From Corynebacterium deserti GIMN1.010 (lineage in GTDB: Bacteria; Actinomycetota; Actinomycetes; Mycobacteriales; Mycobacteriaceae), in the NCBI RefSeq assembly GCF_001277995.1, contig NZ_CP009220.1:2542001-2606000 (forward strand): a DNA stretch of 64,000 nucleotides, given 5' to 3'. The notes under the pieces are model-generated. The model saw nothing but the letters and a program-made list of their open reading frames with translations. It was not told where the DNA came from and made no database searches. Shown in pieces: positions 1 to 8,005 of the stretch. The translations under genes and the position numbers were made by a program. How positions within the stretch are numbered: position 1 is the stretch's first letter; every line of letters begins with the position of its first letter.

Positions 1-3
1 TAG

Positions 4-48
4 TCCCGAGCTCACCTGAATTGTGTCAGGTTGGACTCGGGATATTTT
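4..48 (+). terminator. Nested hairpin, likely terminator of a gene left of the window
   Basis: TCCCGAG (4-10) pairs with CTCGGGA (36-42), and inside it ACCTGA (14-19) pairs with TCAGGT (26-31). A TATTTTGCTTTTG tract follows. This fits a Rho-independent terminator for a rightward gene whose body lies outside the window. Confidence 0.6.
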
Positions 49-150
49 GCTTTTGTAGTGGACTCATCCTGAGGCCATTTAAGGCCCTCGATTGTGCGGG
101 TAAGGAATTTGGTTGCAACGGTGTCGCTTAGTCGCTTAAACGGAGATCTG

Positions 151-232
151 AGAGGGCAATTTTTCGACTCACTATTCGCCCATTTTTATTACTTGACATG
201 GCAATACGTAACCGCACCGCACAGACGCTTAT
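151..232 (+). repeat. Dispersed intergenic repeat, copy 1
   Basis: AGAGGGCAAT is followed about 40 bases later by a block reading TTATTACTTGACATGGCAAT and then an ATG (198) that would encode MAIRNRTA. The same order of blocks recurs at 22117-22200, where the peptide would be MAFRNRTA. The shared part ends soon after the ATG, so it may be the conserved edge of a degraded mobile element or a repeated regulatory unit. Confidence 0.5.
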
Positions 233-518
233 ACGAACAAATTTGCGGTGCAAAAATCGAGTTGAAAAATTTTTAACTCGCATAATTCACCGCAGGGCAC
301 CTCATATAGCGGTAGCTGTGGTGCTGTTTTGTACGATCTTTAAGGCAAACCCAGAAGAGTTGCACAGTGAACAACAGAGGAGACGTTGCCTTCTCCACCA
401 ACTTCGTGACGATCTCGCCCTCGAAGGCTTGATAGTCAATCTTTGTAGCCATGACGGATCTTTCTTAGAAACTGGGGCTGCGCCTCCCCAAGCCGCCTCC
501 CCGAGCCCTGAAAAATGC

Positions 519-588
519 AAAAACCTGGCCGCCAGGGATCCAAGGGCGCCGGAAACGTGCGCACACGAACACTAGGTGGCCAGGTTTT
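519..588. repeat. Inverted repeat with 11-bp arms and a 47-base loop
   Basis: AAAACCTGGCC (520-530) is the exact reverse complement of GGCCAGGTTTT (578-588). The loop contains the smaller palindromes GGCGCC and GTGCGCAC. It could be the fold of a small RNA or a terminator with a branched loop. No gene is seen immediately on either side. Confidence 0.5.
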
Positions 589-798
589 ACTTCCACGTGA
601 GGGAAAACCCTGATGAAGTGTTGTTTGGTTAACCAAGAGGATCCATTGACTACGTTTCGCAATACCGCATTTCACAGGGCAAAGTGGAGAGCCTCACACG
701 CGTCATACAAGTCGAATACCACTCCAGCTTCTCGCAATACACCAAGCGCCTGACTACCCTGGGATGCACACGACGCTATTAGTTACGAGGAGTTTTTC

Positions 799-1089
799 AT
801 GCAGGAAGTAAACGTCAACGAGGTTCCAGAAGGTGCACAGCTTATCGACGTCCGCGAGCCCGATGAGTTCGCAGAAGTCCGCGCAAAGGGCGCAGTTAAC
901 ATTCCAATGAGTGAGATCGTCGCTCGTACGAATGAGCTGGATCAAGATCGCGATATTTATGTCATTTGCAAGCTGGGTGGTCGCTCCGCGAAGGTCCAGG
1001 AGTACTTGGACCAGCGTGGCATCGAATCCATCAATGTTGCAGGCGGCACCGAAGGATGGGTCGCAGCAGGACTCCCCACCGAAGCTTAA
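799..1089 (+). CDS. Single-domain rhodanese (sulfurtransferase)
   Basis: This 96 aa protein is one rhodanese domain with no signal peptide, so it should be cytoplasmic. The fold markers are IDVREPDEF near residues 15-23 and the active-site loop CKLGGRS, in which Cys would carry the persulfide and Arg closes the loop. The end (GGTEGWVAAGLP) is the usual rhodanese C-terminus. The family moves sulfane sulfur from thiosulfate or a protein persulfide to an acceptor such as cyanide or thioredoxin; the true partner is unknown. The start is supported by GAGGAG about 8 bases upstream. The gene stands alone, with its own terminator downstream. A 16-bp tandem duplication covers its stop codon. Confidence 0.85.
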   Translation: MQEVNVNEVPEGAQLIDVREPDEFAEVRAKGAVNIPMSEIVARTNELDQDRDIYVICKLGGRSAKVQEYLDQRGIESINVAGGTEGWVAAGLPTEA

Positions 1090-1116
1090 GACCTCCGAAC
1101 CTTAAAACCTCCGAAT
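1085..1116. repeat. 16-bp tandem duplication over a stop codon
   Basis: CTTAAGACCTCCGAAC (1085-1100) is followed directly by CTTAAAACCTCCGAAT (1101-1116), 14 of 16 bases alike. The first copy holds the TAA stop (1087-1089) of the rhodanese gene, and the second carries another TAA in the same relative place. Confidence 0.8.
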
Positions 1117-1135
1117 CCTAGAACCAATAACTTTC

Positions 1136-1174
1136 AAAGCTCGGACACTTCCCACAGAGTGCCCGAGCTTTTGC
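1136..1174 (+). terminator. Rho-independent terminator after the rhodanese gene
   Basis: AAAGCTCGG-ACACT pairs with AGTG-CCCGAGCTTTT around a short loop, ending in a T run. Confidence 0.75.
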
Positions 1175-1336
1175 TCACCCAACAACCCCACAACCCCAGC
1201 CCTCCAAAAGCCACCCATAGGACACGCCCAAAATAAATTCCCCAAAAGCCATATAAATTAACCCACCTCCTACCAGCACAAACTACGAGGTAGCCCCGCG
1301 ACACTAATTAATTGGTCTCCCCCATGATTCGATTTA

Positions 1337-1349
1337 GCCAATCGTTGGC
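1337..1349. promoter_or_regulatory. Candidate operator upstream of the marR gene
   Basis: GCCAA-TCG-TTGGC is a perfect 5-bp inverted repeat just before the MarR coding region, overlapping the expected promoter. MarR proteins commonly bind such repeats to control their own operon, so autoregulation of marR and the synthetase behind it is likely but inferred. Confidence 0.45.
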
Positions 1350-1364
1350 ACTATGTTGAGAGTC

Positions 1365-1811
1365 ATGGCTACACATCCCGAAATCCCCACAGAATTGCTT
1401 GAATCTCCAAGCTATCAACTTGAACGGCTCCGCCGTCGAACCCGAGATCATGTCGAGGCCGCTTTGGCTAAGCATGAGACCACGATGCGGGAGTTTTGGA
1501 CGCTGACGTGTTTGGTGCATGCTGATGCCGCCAGCCAGTCCGTTCTCTGTGAGCTGCTAGCTATCGATGCCTCGGATATGGTCAGACTCGTTGATTCTCT
1601 CGAGGCACGCGGATGGGCGAAGCGGGAGCGTGATCCCAAAGATCGACGCCGCCAAATCGTTGCGTCAACAAAGAAGGGCAAGTCTGCGCAAGCTGACCTC
1701 CACAAGGTGGTTTTGGTTGCGGAGGATGCTGCGCTCGATGAATCCACATCGAAGCAGTTGAAGCACCTTCGTAAATTGGCGGCCGCAATTATCTCCACTG
1801 AAGAGGACTAA
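1365..1811 (+). CDS. MarR-family transcriptional regulator
   Basis: A winged-helix protein of about 148 aa. The DNA-binding part reads SQSVLCELLAIDASDMVRLVDSLEARGWAKRERDPKDRRRQIVASTKKG, with the DPKDRRR wing typical of MarR proteins. Such dimers usually repress an adjacent gene and release it when a small phenolic or other ligand binds. I prefer the ATG at 1365: no ribosome site precedes either ATG, and a TATGTT at 1352-1357 would place transcription start at 1365, giving a leaderless message; the ATG at 1353 is the alternative. The gene ends 7 bases before the large synthetase on the same strand, so the two are almost surely one operon and the regulator probably controls it. Confidence 0.8.
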   Translation: MATHPEIPTELLESPSYQLERLRRRTRDHVEAALAKHETTMREFWTLTCLVHADAASQSVLCELLAIDASDMVRLVDSLEARGWAKRERDPKDRRRQIVASTKKGKSAQADLHKVVLVAEDAALDESTSKQLKHLRKLAAAIISTEED

Positions 1812-1818
1812 ATTAGAC

Positions 1819-4800
1819 GTGGCACTGAGTAGTGTTCCAGCACAGTTCCTAAGGTCTGCGGAGGCACCTCCGAAGCGGACATTGTGGGACATTTTAGAAT
1901 CTGTCGCACGGGAGTTTCCTGAGGCGGCAGCTATTGATGACGGCCAGGTGTTAACCTACGCCGAGCTTTTGGAGGAAGTCACTACTCTGGCTGATTCCAT
2001 GCATGCCCAGGGCATTCGTCGCGGCGATAAGGTTGGTATTCGTATGCCGTCGGGTTCGCGCAATCTTTATATTTCCATTTTGGCAACGCTTGCCGCGGGT
2101 TCGGCCTATGTACCGGTTGATGCGGATGATCCGGAAGAGCGCGCGGAAATGGTGTTCGGCGAGGCCAATATCAATGCGCTTTTCGACGCCTCCGGTTTCC
2201 ACATGTTGCGTCCCACCCCAGGTGGCGATACTCGTCGTCCACGTTTGGATGACACTGCATGGATTATTTTCACGTCGGGTTCCACTGGCAAACCAAAGGG
2301 TGTGGCTGTGTCACACCGTTCGGCGGCTGCATTCGTGGACGCCGAGGCCCAAATGTTTTTGGTCAATCACCCCTCTGGCCCGTTGGGTCCAGAGGATCGA
2401 GTTCTCGCAGGCCTCTCTGTAGCCTTTGATGCGTCTTGTGAGGAAATGTGGTTGGCATGGGGACATGGCGCGTGTTTGGTGCCTGCTCCTCGTTCGCTTG
2501 TGCGTTCTGGAATGGACTTAGGTCCCTGGTTGATTCGTCGCGATATCAGCGTCGTCTCCACTGTGCCTACCTTGGCAGGCCTGTGGCCTGCAGAGGCGTT
2601 GTCGCAAGTACGATTGCTGATTGTCGGCGGCGAAGCCTGCTCCCAGGAGCTCGTCGAACGCTTGTCGACGCCCGACCGCGAAGTGTGGAACACCTACGGT
2701 CCAACGGAGGCCACGGTGGTCGCCTGCGGCACCCAGCTTCACCCCGGCCAGCCGGTAGGCATCGGCCTGCCGTTGGCGGGTTGGGATCTTGTGGTGGTCA
2801 ATGATGCCGGCGAGCCTGTTCAGGTCGGCGAAGTCGGTGAACTTGTGATTGGTGGCGTAGGTCTTGCGCGTTATCTTGACCCGGAAAAGGATCGCGAAAA
2901 GTACGCCCCTCTTCCATCTGTTGGTTGGCATCGCGCATACCGATCGGGTGACCACGTTCGTTTGGAGGAAGATGGACTTTATTTCGTTGGTCGTGTCGAT
3001 GATCAGGTGAAAATCGGCGGTCGACGCATCGAGCTCGGCGAAGTTGATGCCAATGTCGCTGCTCTCCCCAATGTTCGTTCTAGCGCTGTTGTTGTGCAGA
3101 CCACTGGTGCGGATCAAAAAATCTTGGTCGCCTACGTTTCCCTAGAGGATCCTGAAATCGGCTTTGATCAGGAAGGTTCTGCTGCGCGCCTGACTGATAT
3201 GATGCCGGCTGCGCTGGTTCCTCGCATCCATGTCATGGACGATTTGCCTGTGACCACGTCTGGCAAGGTGGATAAGAAATCTCTGCCGTGGCCGCTTCCT
3301 GGAACCACTGTAGAGGCGAACGATCTCAACGGAACTGAAGAATGGCTTGCCCAAATGTGGGTGGACATTCTTGGCACGTCTGTGGCTACCAAGGATGCAG
3401 ATTTCTTCACCTTGGGAGGCACTTCTCTTGCTGCGGCCACACTGATTGGCCGTGTCCGCGAGAAGGTGCCTACTGCTGCGGTGCGTGATCTTTACGATCA
3501 CCCTCGCCTGGAAAAGCTCGCCGAGCGCATTGAAACGATTGCCCAGGAGACGGGTATTTCTTTGGAGGCGCCGAGCCAAGTCGCGGAGCGCGTCGTTAAG
3601 CCTGTTTCTTTTGGTTCTCGGGTGGCTCAGACGCTCATTCAGGTTCCTATTATGACACTGCAGGCCAGCCAGTGGATTGCCTGGTTGCTGCTGGGTAACA
3701 ACATTATGGCAGCGCGCGGGCATGAGTGGGCTGTGCCGGTGTCGTGGTGGCTGGTTGTTGCGATGATCATTGTTTTTGCCACCCCGGTTGGTCGTTTGCC
3801 GATCGGTGGTTGGGGCGCACGCCTGATCACTCGCGGCATTAAGCCTGGTAAATACCCTCGTGGTGGCTCAACTCACCTGCGTATTTGGTCAGCAGAACGT
3901 CTTGCGGATGCATCTGGCTCCCGCAATATTTCTGGCGCTACCTGGGTGAATTACTATGCGCGTTCCCTCGGCGTAAAGATGGGCAAGGGCGTGGATCTAC
4001 ACTCCCTACCTCCTGTTACAGGACTTTTAACCCTGGGCAAAAATGTGTCCATTGAGCAGGAAGTAGATCTGCGCGGTTATTGGATTGACGGCGATATTGT
4101 GCACGTGGGCACCATTGAGGTTCATGACAATGCTCGTATCGGTGCGCGTTCCACGTTGCTACCTGGCACTGTTGTGGGCAAGGGTGCGCATTTGCAGCCA
4201 GGATCCACGGTAACTGGTGACAAGAACATCAAGCCGGGTTCGCGCTGGGCTGGTTCGCCTGCGCAAAAGGTAGGGCGTGCAAAGCATCGCTTCCCGGAGT
4301 CTCATCCACCTCGTCGTTCCCGCTGGGTCCCTGTGTTTGGTGCAACCTCCATTGTGTTGTCGCTGCTTCCGTTGCTGGCACTTGGTGTTGGCGCTGTCGC
4401 CACATTGGCTCTGGCGCAGTGGAGTTCACTTCCACTTGCGTGGGGTTGGGTATTGTTCGCGGCTGCGGGCGCGCTCGTTGCGTTTGCCACCTACACCGTT
4501 ATCATTTGGGTTCTGGTGCGCCTACTCCAGATTGGCATCAAGGGTGGTATCACTCCCGTGCGCTCGCGCCTTGGTTGGCAGGTCTGGGCTGTTGAACGTC
4601 TTATGGATGACGCCCGCACCTATCTGTTCCCCCTCTACGCATCCCAGCTCACACCGCTATGGTTCCGTAGTTTGGGTGCGAAGATCGGCAAGGATGTGGA
4701 AATCTCCACTGCGGTGATGGTTCCTAAGTTGGCTGAGATCCGCGAAGGCGCATTCTTGGCCGATGACACCCTCATCGGTGGCTATGAACTTGGCAATGGT

Positions 4801-5703
4801 TGGCTACTCAGTGGTGAAACACGCATTGGCAAGCGCTCGTTCCTGGGTAACTCCGGAATCGCAGGTCCAGAGCGCAAGCTGGGCAAAAACTCCCTCGTTG
4901 CTGTGTTGTCCTCCACGCCGAAGAAGGCCAAGGCCAACTCCAACTGGTGGGGTTCCCCACCAGAGCGCATGCGTCGCGTCACCGTGGAAGTGGATGAAGG
5001 CGAATCTAAGACTTACAACCCAGGTTTCGGCGTTAAGTTTGCCCGCGGCGTTGTGGAGACCGCTCGCCTGTTGGCACCGATGACCTCTGGCATATTGGCT
5101 GCAACGTCATTGCTGGCGATGCAGTACCTGCTGACCACCATCAATGTGTGGGTGGCCTGGCTGCTGGGCGGGTTGATCCTCATGGCGGTCGGCGTGCTCG
5201 CCATGGCGATGACGGTTGTGGTGAAGTGGGTGTGCGTCGGCAAGCATAAGGCCGCTGAGCACCCGCTCTGGAGCCGCTTTGTATGGCTGAATGAGCTGCA
5301 AGATGCGTTTGTGGAATCCGTCGCAGGCCCCTGGTTCCTCATCCCGAACCTCGGCACCGGCGCGCTCAACGCTGGTATGAGTGCGCTCGGCGCACACATC
5401 GGTCGCGGCGCATGGATCGAAACGTATTGGTTGCCTGAAACCGACCTCTGTTACATCGGCGAAGGCGCCAGCGTCGGCCCCGGCGTGGTCGTTCAAACGC
5501 ACCTCTTCCAGGACCGCGTCATGAGCCTGGACACCGTTACCGTCGGCCCGGGCGCCACCCTTGGTGACCACTCCGTAGCACTACCGGCTTCGTTTATCGA
5601 CGCCTCCGCCACCATCGGCCCGGGTTCCCTGGTCATGCGCGGCGACCAGGTGCCCGCGCATACGCGCTGGCAGGGAAACCCCATCGAACCGTGGAACTCC
5701 TAA
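1819..5703 (+). CDS. Pls/PosA-type nonribosomal peptide synthetase (predicted membrane homo-poly-amino-acid synthetase)
   Basis: A GTG-start, 1294 aa enzyme. Residues 20-490 are an adenylation domain with all core motifs: TSGSTGKPKG (152-161), NTYGPTE (291-297), YRSGD (374-378), GRVDDQVKIGGRRIE (391-405) and TSGKVDK (480-486). A carrier domain follows, with LGGTSL and Ser536 for phosphopantetheine. From about residue 620 come three membrane-helix blocks alternating with three hexapeptide-repeat (left-handed beta-helix) segments near 690-830, 950-1030 and 1180-1290. This order and length match the epsilon-poly-lysine synthetase (Pls) family, where the C-terminal part joins monomers without a thioesterase. 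Reading specificity positions by eye against GrsA gives D204, A205, E208, S247, I268, G270, T292, V300, V301, K483 (DAESIGTVVK), which resembles codes I recall for lysine. Product and substrate are inferred. The MarR gene is 7 bases upstream; a shared terminator faces gabD2. Confidence 0.85.
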   Translation: MALSSVPAQFLRSAEAPPKRTLWDILESVAREFPEAAAIDDGQVLTYAELLEEVTTLADSMHAQGIRRGDKVGIRMPSGSRNLYISILATLAAGSAYVPVDADDPEERAEMVFGEANINALFDASGFHMLRPTPGGDTRRPRLDDTAWIIFTSGSTGKPKGVAVSHRSAAAFVDAEAQMFLVNHPSGPLGPEDRVLAGLSVAFDASCEEMWLAWGHGACLVPAPRSLVRSGMDLGPWLIRRDISVVSTVPTLAGLWPAEALSQVRLLIVGGEACSQELVERLSTPDREVWNTYGPTEATVVACGTQLHPGQPVGIGLPLAGWDLVVVNDAGEPVQVGEVGELVIGGVGLARYLDPEKDREKYAPLPSVGWHRAYRSGDHVRLEEDGLYFVGRVDDQVKIGGRRIELGEVDANVAALPNVRSSAVVVQTTGADQKILVAYVSLEDPEIGFDQEGSAARLTDMMPAALVPRIHVMDDLPVTTSGKVDKKSLPWPLPGTTVEANDLNGTEEWLAQMWVDILGTSVATKDADFFTLGGTSLAAATLIGRVREKVPTAAVRDLYDHPRLEKLAERIETIAQETGISLEAPSQVAERVVKPVSFGSRVAQTLIQVPIMTLQASQWIAWLLLGNNIMAARGHEWAVPVSWWLVVAMIIVFATPVGRLPIGGWGARLITRGIKPGKYPRGGSTHLRIWSAERLADASGSRNISGATWVNYYARSLGVKMGKGVDLHSLPPVTGLLTLGKNVSIEQEVDLRGYWIDGDIVHVGTIEVHDNARIGARSTLLPGTVVGKGAHLQPGSTVTGDKNIKPGSRWAGSPAQKVGRAKHRFPESHPPRRSRWVPVFGATSIVLSLLPLLALGVGAVATLALAQWSSLPLAWGWVLFAAAGALVAFATYTVIIWVLVRLLQIGIKGGITPVRSRLGWQVWAVERLMDDARTYLFPLYASQLTPLWFRSLGAKIGKDVEISTAVMVPKLAEIREGAFLADDTLIGGYELGNGWLLSGETRIGKRSFLGNSGIAGPERKLGKNSLVAVLSSTPKKAKANSNWWGSPPERMRRVTVEVDEGESKTYNPGFGVKFARGVVETARLLAPMTSGILAATSLLAMQYLLTTINVWVAWLLGGLILMAVGVLAMAMTVVVKWVCVGKHKAAEHPLWSRFVWLNELQDAFVESVAGPWFLIPNLGTGALNAGMSALGAHIGRGAWIETYWLPETDLCYIGEGASVGPGVVVQTHLFQDRVMSLDTVTVGPGATLGDHSVALPASFIDASATIGPGSLVMRGDQVPAHTRWQGNPIEPWNS

Positions 5704-5710
5704 GGGATTT

Positions 5711-7276
5711 CTAGGGCAAGACCTTCAGGGTCTTGCCCATTTTTAATGCCCACGCCAGGACATCCGAATATGCTTTTCGACGCAGCCATGCCGGACCCCG
5801 CAACGGAATTACCCGCTGCTCTGCAACATTGCGTGTCTCGGTGTACTTGAGCAGCCCTTCCGCACCGTGCCGACGCCCCACTCCCGATTGTTTCATGCCA
5901 CCAAGTGGGGTGGATACACTCGCCCACGTCGCAGCATAACCATCGTTAATGCCCACGCCGCCTGCTTCCAATTGATTAGCCACCCACCGACCGGTTTCGG
6001 GTGCGGCAAACACCGAAGCGTTCAGACCATATTCAGTGGCATTCGCCTTTTCCACTGCCTCCAGCAGCGAGCTCACCTTCTCCACGAATACGACCGGCCC
6101 AAAAACCTCCTGTGTGAGCAGCGGGGTGCCTGCTGGAACATCAACTAGCACCGTGGGCTCATAGAAATACGGTCCAATATCAGCTCGCGCTCGTCCACCA
6201 CACAGCACTGTTGCCCCAGCATCACGGGCCTGCTCTACGAACTCGCTGACGCGCTCCAGCTGGGTCTTGTGGATTAGCGATCCCATCTCTACATCCCAGT
6301 CAAAGCCCGTGCCAATGCTCATGTCTTTGGTGGCGCGCACAAACTTGTCCAGCACCTCCTCGTAGACCTCAGCCTCCACATAAATCCGCTCAATAGAAAC
6401 ACATAGCTGCCCTGAGTTGGAAAAACACGCTTGCACAAGCTCCCTGCCGATTGATGATAAATCCGCATCCTTAGCCACAATCAACGGATTCTTTCCGCCC
6501 AGCTCCGCTGAGAATCCGACTAGGCGCTCCCCCATGGTGCGACCCAAAATCCGCCCCGTGGCAGTGGAGCCAGTAAACATCAAATAGTCGCAGTGCTGTG
6601 CGATCGCCCCTCCTACTACCTCTCCAGATCCCGTGACCACCTGCATGAGATCGCGTGGAAGACCTGCTTCCACCAGCAAGTGCACCGCGATGAGACATGT
6701 AAAAGGCGTGGCAAGATCAGGCTTCGCCACCACGGCATTACCTGCCAAAAGCGCTGGAATGGCATCGGATACGCCCAACGTCAAGGGATAATTCCACGGC
6801 GTGATCTGGCCAACGACACCTTTAGGAATCTGCTGCTGCACATTCTTGGTCACCACCGGCAGCGCACCTGGATGTTTTTTATCTGCCAGGAGTTTTTCCA
6901 CCTGATTGGCGTAATACCGAGCAGTGATTGCCACATCAAACACCTCATCAGCCGCCGATGCCCTATTCTTTCCAGTTTCTAGCTGAATGAAATCAATCAA
7001 CAGCTCGCGGTTTTTGAGCACAAGATCATGGAAGGTGCGAAACACTTTCTTTCGATCGGAAATCGATGTGAGTGCCCATTCCTTTTGAGCTGCCCTCGCT
7101 CGCCTAAACGCCTCATCCACGTCCACTTCAGAACCTTCAAAGACATAGCCAATCGAGAATCCTAGAAAAGGCGCTTCCACCTCCACTTTCGGAGCGTCAT
7201 CGCTGTTGGCGCACAAATCCAGCAGTGTCTTGTGCATCTGCGCAGGCAATGGACCTAGTGGAAGACGGTTCAACAT
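5711..7276 (-). CDS. gabD2: NAD(P)-dependent succinate-semialdehyde dehydrogenase
   Basis: A 521 aa aldehyde dehydrogenase that should oxidise succinate semialdehyde or a related aldehyde to the acid. Visible motifs are ITPWNYPL near residue 155, the Rossmann loop FTGSTATGRILG, the general base in ELGGKNPLIV, the nucleophilic Cys in SNSGQLC near residue 300, and QEVFGPVV near 405. This is the GabD2 branch; from memory C. glutamicum carries gabD2 at this place. The ATG has AGGAG 9 bases upstream. The gene lies downstream of the frameshifted tetR on the same strand, and a TetR-type inverted repeat (7316-7338) sits about 40 bases before it, which suggests repression by that regulator. The exact aldehyde in vivo is not shown by sequence. 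Confidence 0.85.
   Translation of the reverse strand: MLNRLPLGPLPAQMHKTLLDLCANSDDAPKVEVEAPFLGFSIGYVFEGSEVDVDEAFRRARAAQKEWALTSISDRKKVFRTFHDLVLKNRELLIDFIQLETGKNRASAADEVFDVAITARYYANQVEKLLADKKHPGALPVVTKNVQQQIPKGVVGQITPWNYPLTLGVSDAIPALLAGNAVVAKPDLATPFTCLIAVHLLVEAGLPRDLMQVVTGSGEVVGGAIAQHCDYLMFTGSTATGRILGRTMGERLVGFSAELGGKNPLIVAKDADLSSIGRELVQACFSNSGQLCVSIERIYVEAEVYEEVLDKFVRATKDMSIGTGFDWDVEMGSLIHKTQLERVSEFVEQARDAGATVLCGGRARADIGPYFYEPTVLVDVPAGTPLLTQEVFGPVVFVEKVSSLLEAVEKANATEYGLNASVFAAPETGRWVANQLEAGGVGINDGYAATWASVSTPLGGMKQSGVGRRHGAEGLLKYTETRNVAEQRVIPLRGPAWLRRKAYSDVLAWALKMGKTLKVLP
5714..5744. terminator. Bidirectional terminator between the synthetase and gabD2
   Basis: GGGCAAGACC (5714-5723) pairs perfectly with GGTCTTGCCC (5729-5738) around a 5-base loop, followed by ATTTTTAA on the plus strand. 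It sits inside the last codons of the leftward gabD2 gene (stop at 5711-5713), so it mainly ends the rightward synthetase transcript. Confidence 0.75.
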
Positions 7277-7315
7277 GGTGGTGTTACTCCTGATTCAGGG
7301 AGAGGTATGTGTTGG

Positions 7316-7338
7316 TGTTCCACTTTATGCATTTGAAC
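7316..7338. promoter_or_regulatory. TetR-type operator in front of gabD2 (copy A)
   Basis: TGTTCCA-CTTTATGCATTT-GAAC closely matches the operator at 7925-7948 (TGTTCCA-TTTATTCATT-TGGAACA), differing by one added and one lost base plus one or two substitutions. It overlaps the tetR stop codon and precedes gabD2, so one regulator probably controls both sites. Confidence 0.6.
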
Positions 7339-7890
7339 GGAGCCCAGCTAAGAAGTTTTCCACCGCCCATGTGGGTAGCCCAGGATCAATGTCGAGCACA
7401 GCATCGGACAAGGGCCTGGAAACGGTAGCCAGTCCCAGGTGGAACCTCATTGGGCTCACCTCTGCGGACACAAACCCGTGTTTGTGCGCTTTATTCAGCA
7501 ACCCTTGCAACAAAGGCTGCAGGTTACGCATAAGGTATTTTCTCACGGTCACGGCACCCCGTTGTTCTGTAAGGGTGCTAAAGAGGCTGTCTTTCAACAG
7601 CACTGCTTCCATTCCAGCAAACGCGTGAACAATGTCATGCCACGCCCGTTCTGGATCCTCGTCCCACAGGGGCGCATTGTCTTCGAGCATCTTTTCTAGA
7701 TCTTTGAGCACCAACGGAATGACCTCATTGAGCAGATCAATCAGCTCTGGAAAATGCCTGTGTACTGTTGCGACACCGACATCGGCCTCCGTGGCGATTC
7801 TACGAAATGACACCCCCATCCTTCCTTTAAAATCAGATTCTTTGCAGCGTGAATGATAGCTTCCCGCTTGGCTATTGCATCTGCTCGCAT
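7325..7890 (-). pseudogene. TetR-family regulator with a single-base frameshift
   Basis: Two frames together make a normal TetR repressor of about 188 aa. The first gives MRADAIAKREAIIHAAKNLILKEGW from an ATG at 7890 with an AAGGGGA ribosome site. The second continues GVSFRRIATEADVGVATVHRHFP, the helix-turn-helix, and runs through an all-helical ligand domain to the stop at 7325. The break lies at a run of five C on the plus strand (7813-7817): one more base would restore WGVSFRR. This is therefore a recent loss, a slippage site or a sequence error. Upstream, TATAAT on the minus strand (7907-7912) is the likely promoter and is flanked by operator copy B. The likely targets are gabD2 downstream and the divergent membrane gene. 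Confidence 0.75.
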
Positions 7891-7906
7891 TGTTCCCCTT
7901 GCACAA

Positions 7907-7912
7907 ATTATA
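7907..7912 (-). promoter_or_regulatory. -10 element of the tetR promoter
   Basis: On the minus strand TATAAT lies 16 bases upstream of the AAGGGGA-ATG start region of tetR. Operator copy B lies just upstream of it. Confidence 0.55.
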
Positions 7913-7924
7913 AGTGGAGCGCTA

Positions 7925-7948
7925 TGTTCCATTTATTCATTTGGAACA
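7925..7948. promoter_or_regulatory. TetR-type operator in the divergent promoter (copy B)
   Basis: TGTTCCA-N10-TGGAACA is a perfect 7-bp inverted repeat between tetR and the divergent membrane gene. Further half-sites, AGTGGA (7913-7918) and TTCCAC (7954-7959), flank it and mirror each other. Confidence 0.65.
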
Positions 7949-8005
7949 CCATATTCCACTTGCCCTAGTCAAGGAGCCCCTGTGAGTCCATCAATCGCTT
8001 CCTAA

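Larger units (their letters stand above)
49..798. other. Gene-poor region at the left edge
   Basis: No convincing gene is seen here. Open frames overlap on both strands, lack good ribosome binding sites and do not resemble known proteins. The stretch holds one copy of a dispersed repeat (151-232), a long-armed inverted repeat (519-588) and a perfect 12-bp palindrome TTGGTTAACCAA (625-636). A strong GAGGAG ribosome site near 787 belongs to the rhodanese gene that follows. A degenerate gene or a small RNA cannot be excluded. Confidence 0.5.

Noticed and set aside
436..675. Overlapping minus-strand frames in the left edge region
   Set aside because: No ribosome site, no protein similarity, and they cross the inverted repeat; most likely random open frames.
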